Source of the DNA: a bacterium
GTDB taxonomy: Bacteria; Krumholzibacteriota; Krumholzibacteriia; LZORAL124-64-63
Reading direction: 5' to 3'
Assembly (NCBI GenBank): GCA_016712675.1
Contig: JADJQR010000001.1
Span: 3,472,001 to 3,536,000, forward strand
Length of the DNA stretch: 64,000 nt
Notes under the pieces: generated by a model
Told to the model about the DNA's origin: nothing
Database searches by the model: none
Seen by the model: the letters and a program-made list of their open reading frames with translations, nothing else
Part shown: in pieces, positions 43,491 through 51,364 of the stretch
Layout of the letters: each line of letters begins with the position of its first letter
Position numbering within the stretch: position 1 is the first letter of the stretch
Translations under genes and position numbers: made by a program

Positions 43491-44579
43491 CTACTTGGCC
43501 ACCTTTTTCACTTCGGCGATCACGAAATCGACCTGCTCGTCCGTCAAATCAGCATGCATCGGCAGGCTGACCAGCTTGTCCGCCGTCCCGCAGGCCACCG
43601 GGAACTGCTCGGCCCCGTAGCCCAAGTGCGCGTAGGCCGGGGTCACCGGCAGGGGCACCGGGTAGTGGATGCCGCAGCCGATGCCCTGGTCGTTCAGGTG
43701 CTTCATGACCTCGTCGCGGTTGTTCACCTGGATCACGTACAGGTGCCAGACGTGGCGGCGGCCGGGGGCCGTCGTCGGGACCTTGCAGACGTCCTTCAGG
43801 CCCGCGCCGTAGCGCGCTGCCACGGCGATGCGCCGATCCGACCACGTGTCCAGGTGCTTCAGCTTGACCGAGAGCACCGCGCCCTGGATGCCGTCCAGGC
43901 GGCTGTTGATGCCCTCGAAATCGTGCCGGTACTTCACGTTCGAGCCGTGGTCGCCCAGCTTGCGGATCTGGGTGGCCAGCTCGTCGTTGTTGGTGGCCAC
44001 CGCGCCGCCGTCTCCATAGGCACCGAGATTCTTGCCGGGGTAGAAGCTGAAGCAGGCGACATCGCCGAACGTGCCGCACTTCTTCCCGTTGTACGTGGCG
44101 CCGTGCGACTGCGCGCAGTCCTCGATCACGATGAGCTTGTGCTCCTTCGCGATCTTCATGATCGGCTCCATGTCCGCCGGCTGGCCGTACAGGTGCACCG
44201 CCGTGATGGCGCGCGTGCGCGGGGTGATGGCCGCCTCGATCTTCGCCGGGTCCAGGTTGTAGTACAGCGGGTCGCAGTCCACGAACACGGGCGTGGCGCC
44301 GGCCCAGCCGATGCCCTCGGCTGTGGCAATGAACGTGTTCGCGGGGCAGATCACTTCGTCGCCGGGCCCGATGCCCAGGCAGTGCACGGCCATGCAGATC
44401 GCGTCGGTGCCGTTGCCCACGCCCACGACGTTCTTCACGCCCAGGTACTCGGCGAAGTCCTTCTCGAACGACTTCGAGTTGACGAAAGCACAACTTTCCA
44501 GGATCCCCGCGATCGCGGCGTCCATCTCGGGCTTGATCGACAGGTACTGGGCCCTCAGGTCCACGAAGTTGACTTTCAT
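43491..44579 (-). CDS. DegT/DnrJ/EryC1/StrS-family sugar aminotransferase
   Basis: A 362-residue PLP enzyme that aminates a keto-sugar nucleotide. The start [75 protein letters not shown] and the PLP Lys in [17 protein letters not shown] are all standard. The closest characterised pattern is WbpE-like enzymes making amino-uronic sugars; with WecB in the same locus, an amino-sugar component of the polymer is likely. ATG 44579 has AAGGAG seven bases upstream. It ends the leftward export block. Confidence 0.9.
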   Translation of the reverse strand: MKVNFVDLRAQYLSIKPEMDAAIAGILESCAFVNSKSFEKDFAEYLGVKNVVGVGNGTDAICMAVHCLGIGPGDEVICPANTFIATAEGIGWAGATPVFVDCDPLYYNLDPAKIEAAITPRTRAITAVHLYGQPADMEPIMKIAKEHKLIVIEDCAQSHGATYNGKKCGTFGDVACFSFYPGKNLGAYGDGGAVATNNDELATQIRKLGDHGSNVKYRHDFEGINSRLDGIQGAVLSVKLKHLDTWSDRRIAVAARYGAGLKDVCKVPTTAPGRRHVWHLYVIQVNNRDEVMKHLNDQGIGCGIHYPVPLPVTPAYAHLGYGAEQFPVACGTADKLVSLPMHADLTDEQVDFVIAEVKKVAK

Positions 44580-44843
44580 CGCTCGGCTCCTTGCTGGGAC
44601 GGTTCGACCGCGCGCACACACCCGGCGTCCCGCGCGGCGGGGCGTCCGGCAAAGCTAGTTTCCGCGGCACCTATCGTCAAAAACCTCGCGCGGGTTAACC
44701 TCTTTTCAACAATGCGGATCCGCAATCATCCCGGTCCTGATTCCCCGGTTCCGCGCCGTCCTTCGGCATCGCGCGGCGGTACCTCCGGTGCTACAATGGA
44801 CCAGCACCTGGAACCCCTGATCGGAAAGTGAAAGTCCGCCAAC

Positions 44844-45869
44844 ATGATCCGTTCGCCGTTACCGGCCGCCGGGGGCCTGGCCACCCTGCTGGGTGCTGGC
44901 CTCATCGCCGGCCTCTTCGCCGACCGTGCCACCGCGTCGACCTCCCCGCGCATCCTCTACCAGGACGACGGCGCCAAGCCGGCCACGGCCGCACAGCCGG
45001 TAGCGCGGACCCCCTTCGACTGCACCGCCCGCGACACCTTCACGCTGACGCCCGCGCTGTGGGACACCGTGCTGACGGCCGACACTACCGGCGGACCGGC
45101 GCTGGTACCGGGCTACGGTTGCCGCCCCTGGCCTGAACAGGGCCCCGAGCACATCTACCGGTTGGAGGTGACGGCCGACGTGCAGCTGCGCGCCGCACTG
45201 TCGGACCTGGGCACGCAGGACCTGGACCTGTTCCTGCTGGACGGCTGCGACACGGACGCCTGCCTGGCCGGCGCCAACGCCGAACTGGTGGCCGTGTTGA
45301 CGCCCGGCACCTGGTGGCTGGTGGTTGACGGCTACGGCACCGACGCCCCGGCAGCCGGCCCCTACGCGCTGACGCTCGAAACGCGCTGGGTCGGCGTGCC
45401 GCCGCCGGTCTGCCTGCCGGGCGGCGCGGCGCCGGTGATGTGCGCCGCGCGGCTGGACTCCACCCTGGCCGACGCGCCCGACCTGATGCAGGCCTACGAC
45501 TGCAGCCCCTCGCTGCTGACCGGGGGCGAGGTCTGGTGCGAGTTGACCGTTCCCGGCCTGCACGACCTGAGCGCGCGCGCCACGCCGGACTCGCGCGCGC
45601 CCACGCTGGACCTGGCCCTGTGGCTGTTCGACGGCTGCGGCCCGGCCGCGGTCTGCCTCGGCTTCGTCGACGCGCGGGCGGGCGGCCAGCAGGAGACCAT
45701 CGATTGGTCGAACACGGACGCCGGCCCGATCACCGTCTACTTGGCGGTCGACACGCGGCGCGCGCCCGACTCGGCAGTGACCGGCTCGTTCGGCCTGTCG
45801 GTCGACTGCCAGAGCCACGTGGCCGCTGAGAGGCGCCCCCTCGGCTCGGTCAAGGCCCTGTATCGGTAA
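44844..45869 (+). CDS. Secreted protein with two beta-domains and a GSVKALYR tail
   Basis: A 341-residue exported protein with an N-terminal signal peptide (hydrophobic segment ending near ATAST). The body has two pre-peptidase C-terminal (PPC)-like beta domains: HIYRLEVTADVQLRAALSD...DLDLFLLDG and VWCELTVPGLHDL...LDLALWLFDG. Each carries a Cys-flanked DGC element. The last eight residues, GSVKALYR, match the ends of two other secreted proteins in this window. A TACAAT -10 hexamer at 44792-44797 is the likely promoter core. It shares one base between its stop and that of the convergent GH-like gene. Function is unknown; PPC domains usually accompany secreted hydrolases but no catalytic domain is present. 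Confidence 0.72.
   Translation: MIRSPLPAAGGLATLLGAGLIAGLFADRATASTSPRILYQDDGAKPATAAQPVARTPFDCTARDTFTLTPALWDTVLTADTTGGPALVPGYGCRPWPEQGPEHIYRLEVTADVQLRAALSDLGTQDLDLFLLDGCDTDACLAGANAELVAVLTPGTWWLVVDGYGTDAPAAGPYALTLETRWVGVPPPVCLPGGAAPVMCAARLDSTLADAPDLMQAYDCSPSLLTGGEVWCELTVPGLHDLSARATPDSRAPTLDLALWLFDGCGPAAVCLGFVDARAGGQQETIDWSNTDAGPITVYLAVDTRRAPDSAVTGSFGLSVDCQSHVAAERRPLGSVKALYR
45843..45866 (+). other. C-terminal motif GSVKALYR (copy 1)
   Basis: The last eight codons before the TAA stop of the secreted protein at 44844-45869. It matches GGVKSLWR (53822-53799) and GNVKSLFR (57559-57582) in pattern G-x-V-K-[AS]-L-[YWF]-R. A sorting or processing signal is inferred. Confidence 0.6.
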
Positions 45870-47657
45870 CTACTTCAGGATGGTCAGGCGCGCGGTCACG
45901 GCCGTGCCGTCGTCCGCGCGGGCGCGCACCAGGTAGGTGCCGGCGGCCGCCGGCTCGCCGCGCTGGCTGCGTCCGCGCCAGCGCAAGGACTGCGGGCCGG
46001 CCTCGTAAGCGCGCTCTGCGGCCGACCAGACCAGCCGACCCGCCAGGTCGTGCACCGTCACGGTCACGCGCGCCGCGCGCACCAGCTCGAAGCGGATCTC
46101 CACGGCAGGGTTGGCCGGGTTGGGGTGCAGGCGCAGTTCGCCCAGCGTCCCGCCCCGCGGCACCGGCGCCGCGGCCACGTAGTGGTTCTCCTCGACGATC
46201 TCATCGACGTTGATGTGGCCGCCGGCGGCCGTCGACTGGTCGACGATGATGATGCGGCACGAGCGTCCCCGGTATGGCGTCAGATCCCACTGCCGTGGCG
46301 TCATCGTGGCTTGGCCTTGCCCCGACTCGCTCAGCAAGGTGGTCCCATCGCCCGCGTCGACCAGCGCCACGTAGCAGGTGGCCGGGTGGTCCCCGCCCCC
46401 CACCCGCAGGCGCATGCTGTTGCCGGTGACGGTGAACGGGCGGCTCTCCAGACGGCCGGTGGCCGCGTCGCCCAGCGCGGCCCCGGGCGCCCCGCGCCCC
46501 GACAGCGGACCGGGGTAGTACTCGCGGCTGCCGAAGTACCCATGGCCCACCAGCCCCACCGTCGGCTCGCCGCGGTAGCGAGGGTTGTCGCCGAAGGTGG
46601 GGTTGCCCAGGCTCGACGAGCCGGTGCGCACCGCCCAATCCTGGTCCAGCGGGTGCGGCCGCCACACCAACAGGCCCGAGCCGTCCGGCTGCGAGCGCAG
46701 CGTGTCCAGCCGTACCACGTAGCCGAGGTTCGTCGTCTGCGGCAACTGAAACGGCGCCAGCCGCGAGAAGACGCGGGTGCCCGGGTCGAACTCGTTCACC
46801 TCGGGCGCGTAGCCCGAATCCAGAATGACCTTGCTGCCCATCGTCCACGCCGTAGGGTCGGTGGCCGAGAGCAGGGTGATGCCGGGCTGGAAGAACTCGC
46901 CGAACAGCAGGTGGTGCCACTGGCCGATCACGTGGTACTGCGAACTCTCCAGCACCCGCGACGCGTTGACGCTGTCGTTCGCGAACAGCGGCCCGACGTC
47001 GCTCCAGGTCAGCAGGTCCGCCGACGTGGCGTGGTAGATGACCCCGACCGCGTGCCCTTCCATGTTCATGAGCGCGGTGACCAGGACATGCCACAGGCCG
47101 TCGGCGCGGTAGAGGAAGGGATCGCGGAAGTTGCTCCACTCCGCGCCGCTGCTCCACACGTACTGCGTCGTGTCCGGCGTCACCACCGGCGCGTCCAGCC
47201 GTGTCCACTGATGGAGATCGCTGGAGGTAGCCAGGCCGATGCGCTGGTTCATGCGCAGGTCGCTGCCGGTGTAGAGCATCACCCAGCGGTCGTTGTCGTC
47301 GTCGCGCACCACGCACGGCGCCCACAGGGCGCCCTGGTCCCAGTTGCCCGGCGACGCGGTCAGGACCGGTTCCCGCCCGTCCCAGTGCCGCAGGTCCGGA
47401 GAGACGGCGTGCCAGATGGTGTCGCCGTAGGTGGCCGACGGCGTCGACTCGAAGATGGTGTGGTAGAAGATGTGGTACACCGAATCGGCACGGACCAGGC
47501 TGAAGTCCCAGACCTGTCGGCCCGGGTGCACGAAGTACTTCTGCTCGAAGTCGAAACGGACCAGGGCCGAGGCCCCGAGGGGCGCCAGGACCGCGCAGAG
47601 CGCGGCCAGGGCGGCGATGGCCAACCGGGTCCGTCTGGGGCGATTGTGCGGGCGCAA
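45870..47657 (-). CDS. Secreted five-bladed-propeller glycosidase-like protein with sorting domain
   Basis: About 595 residues: signal peptide, then a beta-propeller resembling GH32/GH43/GH68-type enzymes (YHIFYHT, IWHAVSPDLRHW, WDQGALWAPCVV, WVMLYTGSD, NFRDPFLYRADGLWHVLVT with a likely catalytic Asp). A jelly-roll domain of about 120 residues follows, then a FlgD-like C-terminal domain opened by NPANPAVEIRFEL and ending in RLTILK. A sugar-releasing enzyme or a non-catalytic binder is possible. The TTG at 47657 has GGAG five bases upstream. The upstream TTG at 47720 is excluded because the predicted transcription start (near 47717) is at that codon. Confidence 0.75.
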   Translation of the reverse strand: MRPHNRPRRTRLAIAALAALCAVLAPLGASALVRFDFEQKYFVHPGRQVWDFSLVRADSVYHIFYHTIFESTPSATYGDTIWHAVSPDLRHWDGREPVLTASPGNWDQGALWAPCVVRDDDNDRWVMLYTGSDLRMNQRIGLATSSDLHQWTRLDAPVVTPDTTQYVWSSGAEWSNFRDPFLYRADGLWHVLVTALMNMEGHAVGVIYHATSADLLTWSDVGPLFANDSVNASRVLESSQYHVIGQWHHLLFGEFFQPGITLLSATDPTAWTMGSKVILDSGYAPEVNEFDPGTRVFSRLAPFQLPQTTNLGYVVRLDTLRSQPDGSGLLVWRPHPLDQDWAVRTGSSSLGNPTFGDNPRYRGEPTVGLVGHGYFGSREYYPGPLSGRGAPGAALGDAATGRLESRPFTVTGNSMRLRVGGGDHPATCYVALVDAGDGTTLLSESGQGQATMTPRQWDLTPYRGRSCRIIIVDQSTAAGGHINVDEIVEENHYVAAAPVPRGGTLGELRLHPNPANPAVEIRFELVRAARVTVTVHDLAGRLVWSAAERAYEAGPQSLRWRGRSQRGEPAAAGTYLVRARADDGTAVTARLTILK

Positions 47658-47723
47658 AACCTCTCCACGTCGTCGCTCCCCGGGGAGCGTTCTGGCGCGG
47701 GCTGGGATATTCAAGGTCAAGAA

Positions 47724-47752
47724 ATCATATCATCTTCGTGACGAATCGTCAA
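47724..47752 (-). promoter_or_regulatory. Strong sigma70-type promoter for the propeller gene
   Basis: Minus strand TTGACG (47752-47747), 17-base spacer, TATGAT (47729-47724). It lies 66 bases upstream of the chosen TTG start and downstream of hipA. Confidence 0.65.
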
Positions 47753-47814
47753 CGGGTGCTGGGGGTGGCTTTCGGCAAATCGGCCGCTCGAACGACGCCG
47801 CCCCCGAAGCCGGG

Positions 47815-49080
47815 TTACGCAGTGAGTTCACCGTGCAGGCGCTCGGCGCGCTTGGCGATGGCCAGCGCGATGTGGTCGAGCGTCGTGGCTCCCCCGTATT
47901 CGCGACCAAGCGGCCCCGCCAGGTTCTCGGCCAGGGTCACCAACTGCCCGGACAGCTCGACCGCAACCGAGCGCAGGTACCCCGGATTGACGTCGATGTC
48001 GAGCGCCAGACGCTCCCAGTGGCGCCGGCGCAATTGACGCAAGCGGTACTCGCCACCGATCTTCTGGGCGTGCCGGTCGGACAGGTGCTCGTAGGCCGCG
48101 GTGCAGACCAGGTCGTAGAACGGGGCCAGGCGGGGTCGCGCCGCGTCGGGATCATCGTGGACCAGGGACAGGTTCTTCGCGTGCGCGTCGGCATTGCCGA
48201 TCAGCACGTTGAACAGCACCCACTTCAGCAGGCTGCGCTTGTCCGGGAGTGGCGCGCGGCTGCCCGCGGCGACGACCTCGAAGAGCCGCGCCAGCGGCGG
48301 CCCACCCTCATTCTCGTACTTGAGATGCGGCGGCAGGCCCAGCGCCTGGCAGAAATCCTCCTGGTGAAGGCGCCTGACGACGCCGCCCGGATCCCTCCGG
48401 CGGTCGTATCGTTCGACCACCAGGATAGGGATCTTCGTGGCCGCCAGGCGAGCCGCCGGCACGGACAGGCCGGCCTCGCGGGCCAGCATCAGGCAGAAGA
48501 ACTCGTTCTGGATCAGATCGGGGAAGTCGTCGCCACCGACCTTCAGCAGATGCGTGCTCGCGGCCGCCCCTCGCGGCAGCGAGAGGACATCGCCCTCTAG
48601 GTGCACCGGCAGCTTGTCCTGCGCGCCGGCCAGCGACAACCGCAGTTCCCTGTCCTGCATGACCAGCGCCAGCAGTGAAGGCCGGGGTGTTGCCTTGATC
48701 CGGGCTTCGAGTACCGCCCAGGGCAGGGGCGCGAGCTCGCCCGCTTGGACCTCGATCACCGGGTCCGGCAGCAGCCGCAGCGCGCCGGCGCAATCGCCCC
48801 CGATGCATCCGAGCAGTGCGAAGTCGTTCCGCTCCGAGACGCCGAACTTGCGCGCCACATGCGCGCGAACCTCTCCCTCGGGCAGCAGGTTGGCAAACCA
48901 CGCACCAGCGACCTCGCCCGCGTACGGCGCCTCGCGGAGCGGCAGCGACAGCGAGATGGGCCGGGCCCGCGGGGACGCCAGCCACCCGGGCGCATAGCGG
49001 AACGCCATGTCGCGCCGCCCGACGCTGTCGAGGTGCCCCACCAGATCATCGCCCCACAGGACGTTCAGGGAGTCCTTCAT
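47815..49080 (-). CDS. hipA: HipA-family serine/threonine kinase toxin
   Basis: A 421-residue HipA-type kinase, the toxin of a type II toxin-antitoxin pair that in E. coli phosphorylates glutamyl-tRNA synthetase. The gatekeeper Ser loop is LRLSLAGAQDKL (Ser149), the ATP lysine is in HLLKV (Lys180), the hinge in VVERYDRR, the catalytic loop LIGNADAHAKNLSL (Asp298), and the metal-binding Asp in APFYDLVCT (Asp323). All key residues appear intact. The ATG at 49080 overlaps the hipB stop in an ATGA, so translation is coupled. A GTG three codons earlier is a possible alternative. Regulation should be by HipB at the sites upstream of hipB. Confidence 0.92.
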   Translation of the reverse strand: MKDSLNVLWGDDLVGHLDSVGRRDMAFRYAPGWLASPRARPISLSLPLREAPYAGEVAGAWFANLLPEGEVRAHVARKFGVSERNDFALLGCIGGDCAGALRLLPDPVIEVQAGELAPLPWAVLEARIKATPRPSLLALVMQDRELRLSLAGAQDKLPVHLEGDVLSLPRGAAASTHLLKVGGDDFPDLIQNEFFCLMLAREAGLSVPAARLAATKIPILVVERYDRRRDPGGVVRRLHQEDFCQALGLPPHLKYENEGGPPLARLFEVVAAGSRAPLPDKRSLLKWVLFNVLIGNADAHAKNLSLVHDDPDAARPRLAPFYDLVCTAAYEHLSDRHAQKIGGEYRLRQLRRRHWERLALDIDVNPGYLRSVAVELSGQLVTLAENLAGPLGREYGGATTLDHIALAIAKRAERLHGELTA

Positions 49081-49334
49081 CCTGTCCACGTCGGCTCCCC
49101 ACCGCCCGCGGGCACCAGTTGGAGCTGCAGTCCCAGCGCGGCCACCACGCGCATGACCTTGTCCAGGCGCACGGTCGGCTTGCCGTTCTCGAGTTCAGAC
49201 AGGAACCGGATGCCGACGTTCGTCAGGCCTGCCGCCTCGGCAAGGGTCAGGCCGTCCTGCCGGCGCCGTTCGCGGAGGGCCCGGCCGAGAGCACCGGCAT
49301 CGACGATGGTCAGGGCGGTCGCGGACTGGGTCAT
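49077..49334 (-). CDS. hipB: HipB-type antitoxin, XRE-family helix-turn-helix
   Basis: An 85-residue DNA-binding antitoxin. The helix-turn-helix reads LGRALRERRRQDGLTLAEAAG followed by TNVGIRFLSELENGKPTVRL, with the standard XRE spacing and the FLSELENGK recognition helix end. The ATG at 49334 has GGAGG five bases upstream; a longer frame to 49385 lacks a site and lies over the predicted transcription start. It ends in GEPTWTG, and the stop overlaps the hipA start. Three palindromic sites at 49385-49497 are candidate operators for this protein. Confidence 0.9.
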   Translation of the reverse strand: MTQSATALTIVDAGALGRALRERRRQDGLTLAEAAGLTNVGIRFLSELENGKPTVRLDKVMRVVAALGLQLQLVPAGGGEPTWTG

Positions 49335-49384
49335 GATGGCCTCCGGCGTGGTGGACCCGGGGCGTCGCGCGACCGGGCCGTGCA

Positions 49385-49398
49385 TTCCCGAACGGGCA
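49385..49398. promoter_or_regulatory. HipB operator candidate 1 (at transcription start)
   Basis: TTCCCGAACGGGCA, an imperfect palindrome. It covers the predicted hipBA transcription start, just downstream of the -10. Confidence 0.5.
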
Positions 49399-49399
49399 A

Positions 49400-49428
49400 A
49401 TCTTAGGCTGAACGCGCGTCTCCGTCAA
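49400..49428 (-). promoter_or_regulatory. hipBA promoter
   Basis: Minus strand TTGACG (49428-49423), 17-base spacer, TAAGAT (49405-49400). Transcription would start near 49393, giving a leader of about 60 bases to the hipB ATG. Confidence 0.65.
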
Positions 49429-49434
49429 TCAATT

Positions 49435-49448
49435 TTCCCGATAAGGAC
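49435..49448. promoter_or_regulatory. HipB operator candidate 2 (upstream of the -35)
   Basis: TTCCCGATAAGGAC, an imperfect palindrome immediately upstream of the -35. Its centre is 50 bases from that of site 1. Confidence 0.45.
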
Positions 49449-49483
49449 AATTGTTATCCATCACCGCCTATTCCGCATGGATA

Positions 49484-49497
49484 CTCCCGATCGGGAA
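49484..49497. promoter_or_regulatory. HipB operator candidate 3
   Basis: CTCCCGATCGGGAA, the best palindrome of the three (CCCGATCGGG core). Its centre is 49 bases from that of site 2. It lies 161 bases before the topoisomerase VI B start and might also touch that gene. Confidence 0.5.
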
Positions 49498-49657
49498 ATA
49501 CACCGAACACACGGGGTGCACGCCTGACTTCGCGCTTTTTTCGCCGGTTGACCGCGCCAGCCCCTGCCCCTACCCTTGCGCCACCACCGCCGCGGCCGGC
49601 CGGGCTCCTGCCCGCCCCGGCCCCCGGAAGGACCCGTTCAGCCCGGAAGGACCCGGC

Positions 49658-51325
49658 ATGGCCCCGCCCCGCCGCAAAGCCGCCGCCAGCGCCGACGCGC
49701 ACGAGATGGCCGGCCGCCAGCGCGAGATCTCCATCAGCGAGTTCTTCACCAAGAACCGCCACCTGCTGGGCTTCGACTCGCCGGCGCGTGCGCTGCTGAC
49801 GGCCATCAAGGAGGCGGTCGACAACTCGCTGGACGCCTGCGAGGAGGGCGGCATCGCCCCGGTGCTTTTCGTGGAGATCCGGCCCGACCGGCCGGTGAAC
49901 CTGGGCCTTGAGCTGGCCAGCCTGGACGAGTCGGTGAAGAACGGCAAGGGCGACGCCTCGGCCGGCAACGGCACCAGCCGCGACGAGCGCTACCGCATCA
50001 TCGTCGAGGACAACGGGCCCGGCATCGTGCGCGCGCAGATCCCGCGCATCTTCGGCAAGCTGCTCTACGGCTCGAAATTCCACAGCCTCAAGCAGAGCCG
50101 CGGGCAGCAGGGCATCGGCATCTCGGCCGCCGGCATGTACGGCCAGCTGACGACCGGCGAGCCGGTGACCATCTACAGCCGCACCGGGAAGAACGCGCCC
50201 GCGCACCGCATCAAGCTGATGCTCGACATGAAGAAGAACGAGCCACGGATCCTCTCGGACGAGGAAACCATCTGGGACAAGGAGCAGGGCACGCGCATCG
50301 AGATCATGCTGACCGGCAGCTACAAGCGCGGCCAGCACTCGGTGGACAACTACCTTGAGCAGACGGCCATCGCCAACCCGCACCTGCACCTGACCTACAA
50401 GGACCCGCGCGGCGAGATCATGGTCTACGCCAACGCCACGAAGGACCTGCCGCCGGCCGCGATCGAGATCAAGCCCCACCCCTACGGCGTGGAACTGGGC
50501 ATCCTCGGGCGCATGCTGCAGGATTCGCGCAGCAAAACGATGGACGCCTTTCTGCGCGACGAGTTCTGCCGCGTGGGCCCCAAGACCGCCGAGCAGATCC
50601 TCGAGGCCGCGGGCGTGCCCGACCGCCGGCAGCCGGCGAAGCTGCAGCAGGAAGACATCCAGAAGCTGATCGACGCCATCGCCACGACGAAGATCCCGGC
50701 CCCGCCCACCGACTGCCTCTCGCCCATCGGCGAGGACCTGGTCATGGCGGGCCTGAAGAGCGGCGTCGCGGCCGACTTCTACACCTCGGTCACGCGGCCG
50801 GCGGCGGTCTACCGCGGCAACCCGTTCCAGATCGAGGTGGGCCTGGCCTACGGCGGCCAGCTGCCCGGCGACGAACTGGCCAAGGTGCTGCGCTTCGCCA
50901 ACCGGGTGCCGCTGCTCTACCAGGCCTCGGCCTGCGCGGTGCACAAGGCGGTGCTGACCAGCAACTGGCGCAGCTACGGCCTGCAGCAGAGCAAGGGCGC
51001 GCTGCCCACCGGCCCGCTGGTCATCCTGGTGCACATGGCCTCGGTCTGGGTGCCCTTCACCAGCGAGTCGAAGGAAGCCGTCGCGCACTACCCGGAGATC
51101 GTCAAGGAGATCCGCCTGGCGCTGCAGGAGGCCGGGCGCCGCCTGGGCTCCCACATCCGCCGCCGCGCCCGTGAGAAGGACGCGCTCAAGAAGCAGAGCT
51201 ACATCCAGAAGTACATCCCGCACATCGGTGACGCCTTGCAGTCGATCCTCGCCATCTCCGATGCCGAGCGCGCCGAGGTCGTCACCACCCTGACCGACAC
51301 CCTCGAGCGCAGCCGCAAGCTGTAG
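49658..51325 (+). CDS. top6B: DNA topoisomerase VI subunit B
   Basis: A 555-residue GHKL ATPase, subunit B of type IIB topoisomerase VI, which with subunit A passes duplex DNA through a transient double-strand break. The ATP-fold motifs are EAVDNSLDACEEGG (52-65), VEDNGPGI (116-123) and GQQGIGISAAGMYGQ (149-163). A transducer-like C-terminal half follows, with the switch-lysine region near SNWRSYGLQQSKGALPTG. ATG 49658 has GGAAGG seven bases upstream; the open frame upstream is low-complexity. Subunit A follows after 39 bases. The enzyme is typical of archaea and plants and found only in some bacteria. The half-palindrome GGTTGACCG at 49546-49554 lies upstream. Confidence 0.93.
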   Translation: MAPPRRKAAASADAHEMAGRQREISISEFFTKNRHLLGFDSPARALLTAIKEAVDNSLDACEEGGIAPVLFVEIRPDRPVNLGLELASLDESVKNGKGDASAGNGTSRDERYRIIVEDNGPGIVRAQIPRIFGKLLYGSKFHSLKQSRGQQGIGISAAGMYGQLTTGEPVTIYSRTGKNAPAHRIKLMLDMKKNEPRILSDEETIWDKEQGTRIEIMLTGSYKRGQHSVDNYLEQTAIANPHLHLTYKDPRGEIMVYANATKDLPPAAIEIKPHPYGVELGILGRMLQDSRSKTMDAFLRDEFCRVGPKTAEQILEAAGVPDRRQPAKLQQEDIQKLIDAIATTKIPAPPTDCLSPIGEDLVMAGLKSGVAADFYTSVTRPAAVYRGNPFQIEVGLAYGGQLPGDELAKVLRFANRVPLLYQASACAVHKAVLTSNWRSYGLQQSKGALPTGPLVILVHMASVWVPFTSESKEAVAHYPEIVKEIRLALQEAGRRLGSHIRRRAREKDALKKQSYIQKYIPHIGDALQSILAISDAERAEVVTTLTDTLERSRKL

Positions 51326-51364
51326 CCGCCCGGGACAGCCGCCCAACCAGGCAGGAGCGCCGCC

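Noticed and set aside
49546-49554. GGTTGACCG upstream of top6B as a tenth palindrome copy
   Set aside because: Only the left half matches and the right half is CGCC, so it is a weak half-site and is not listed as a repeat.
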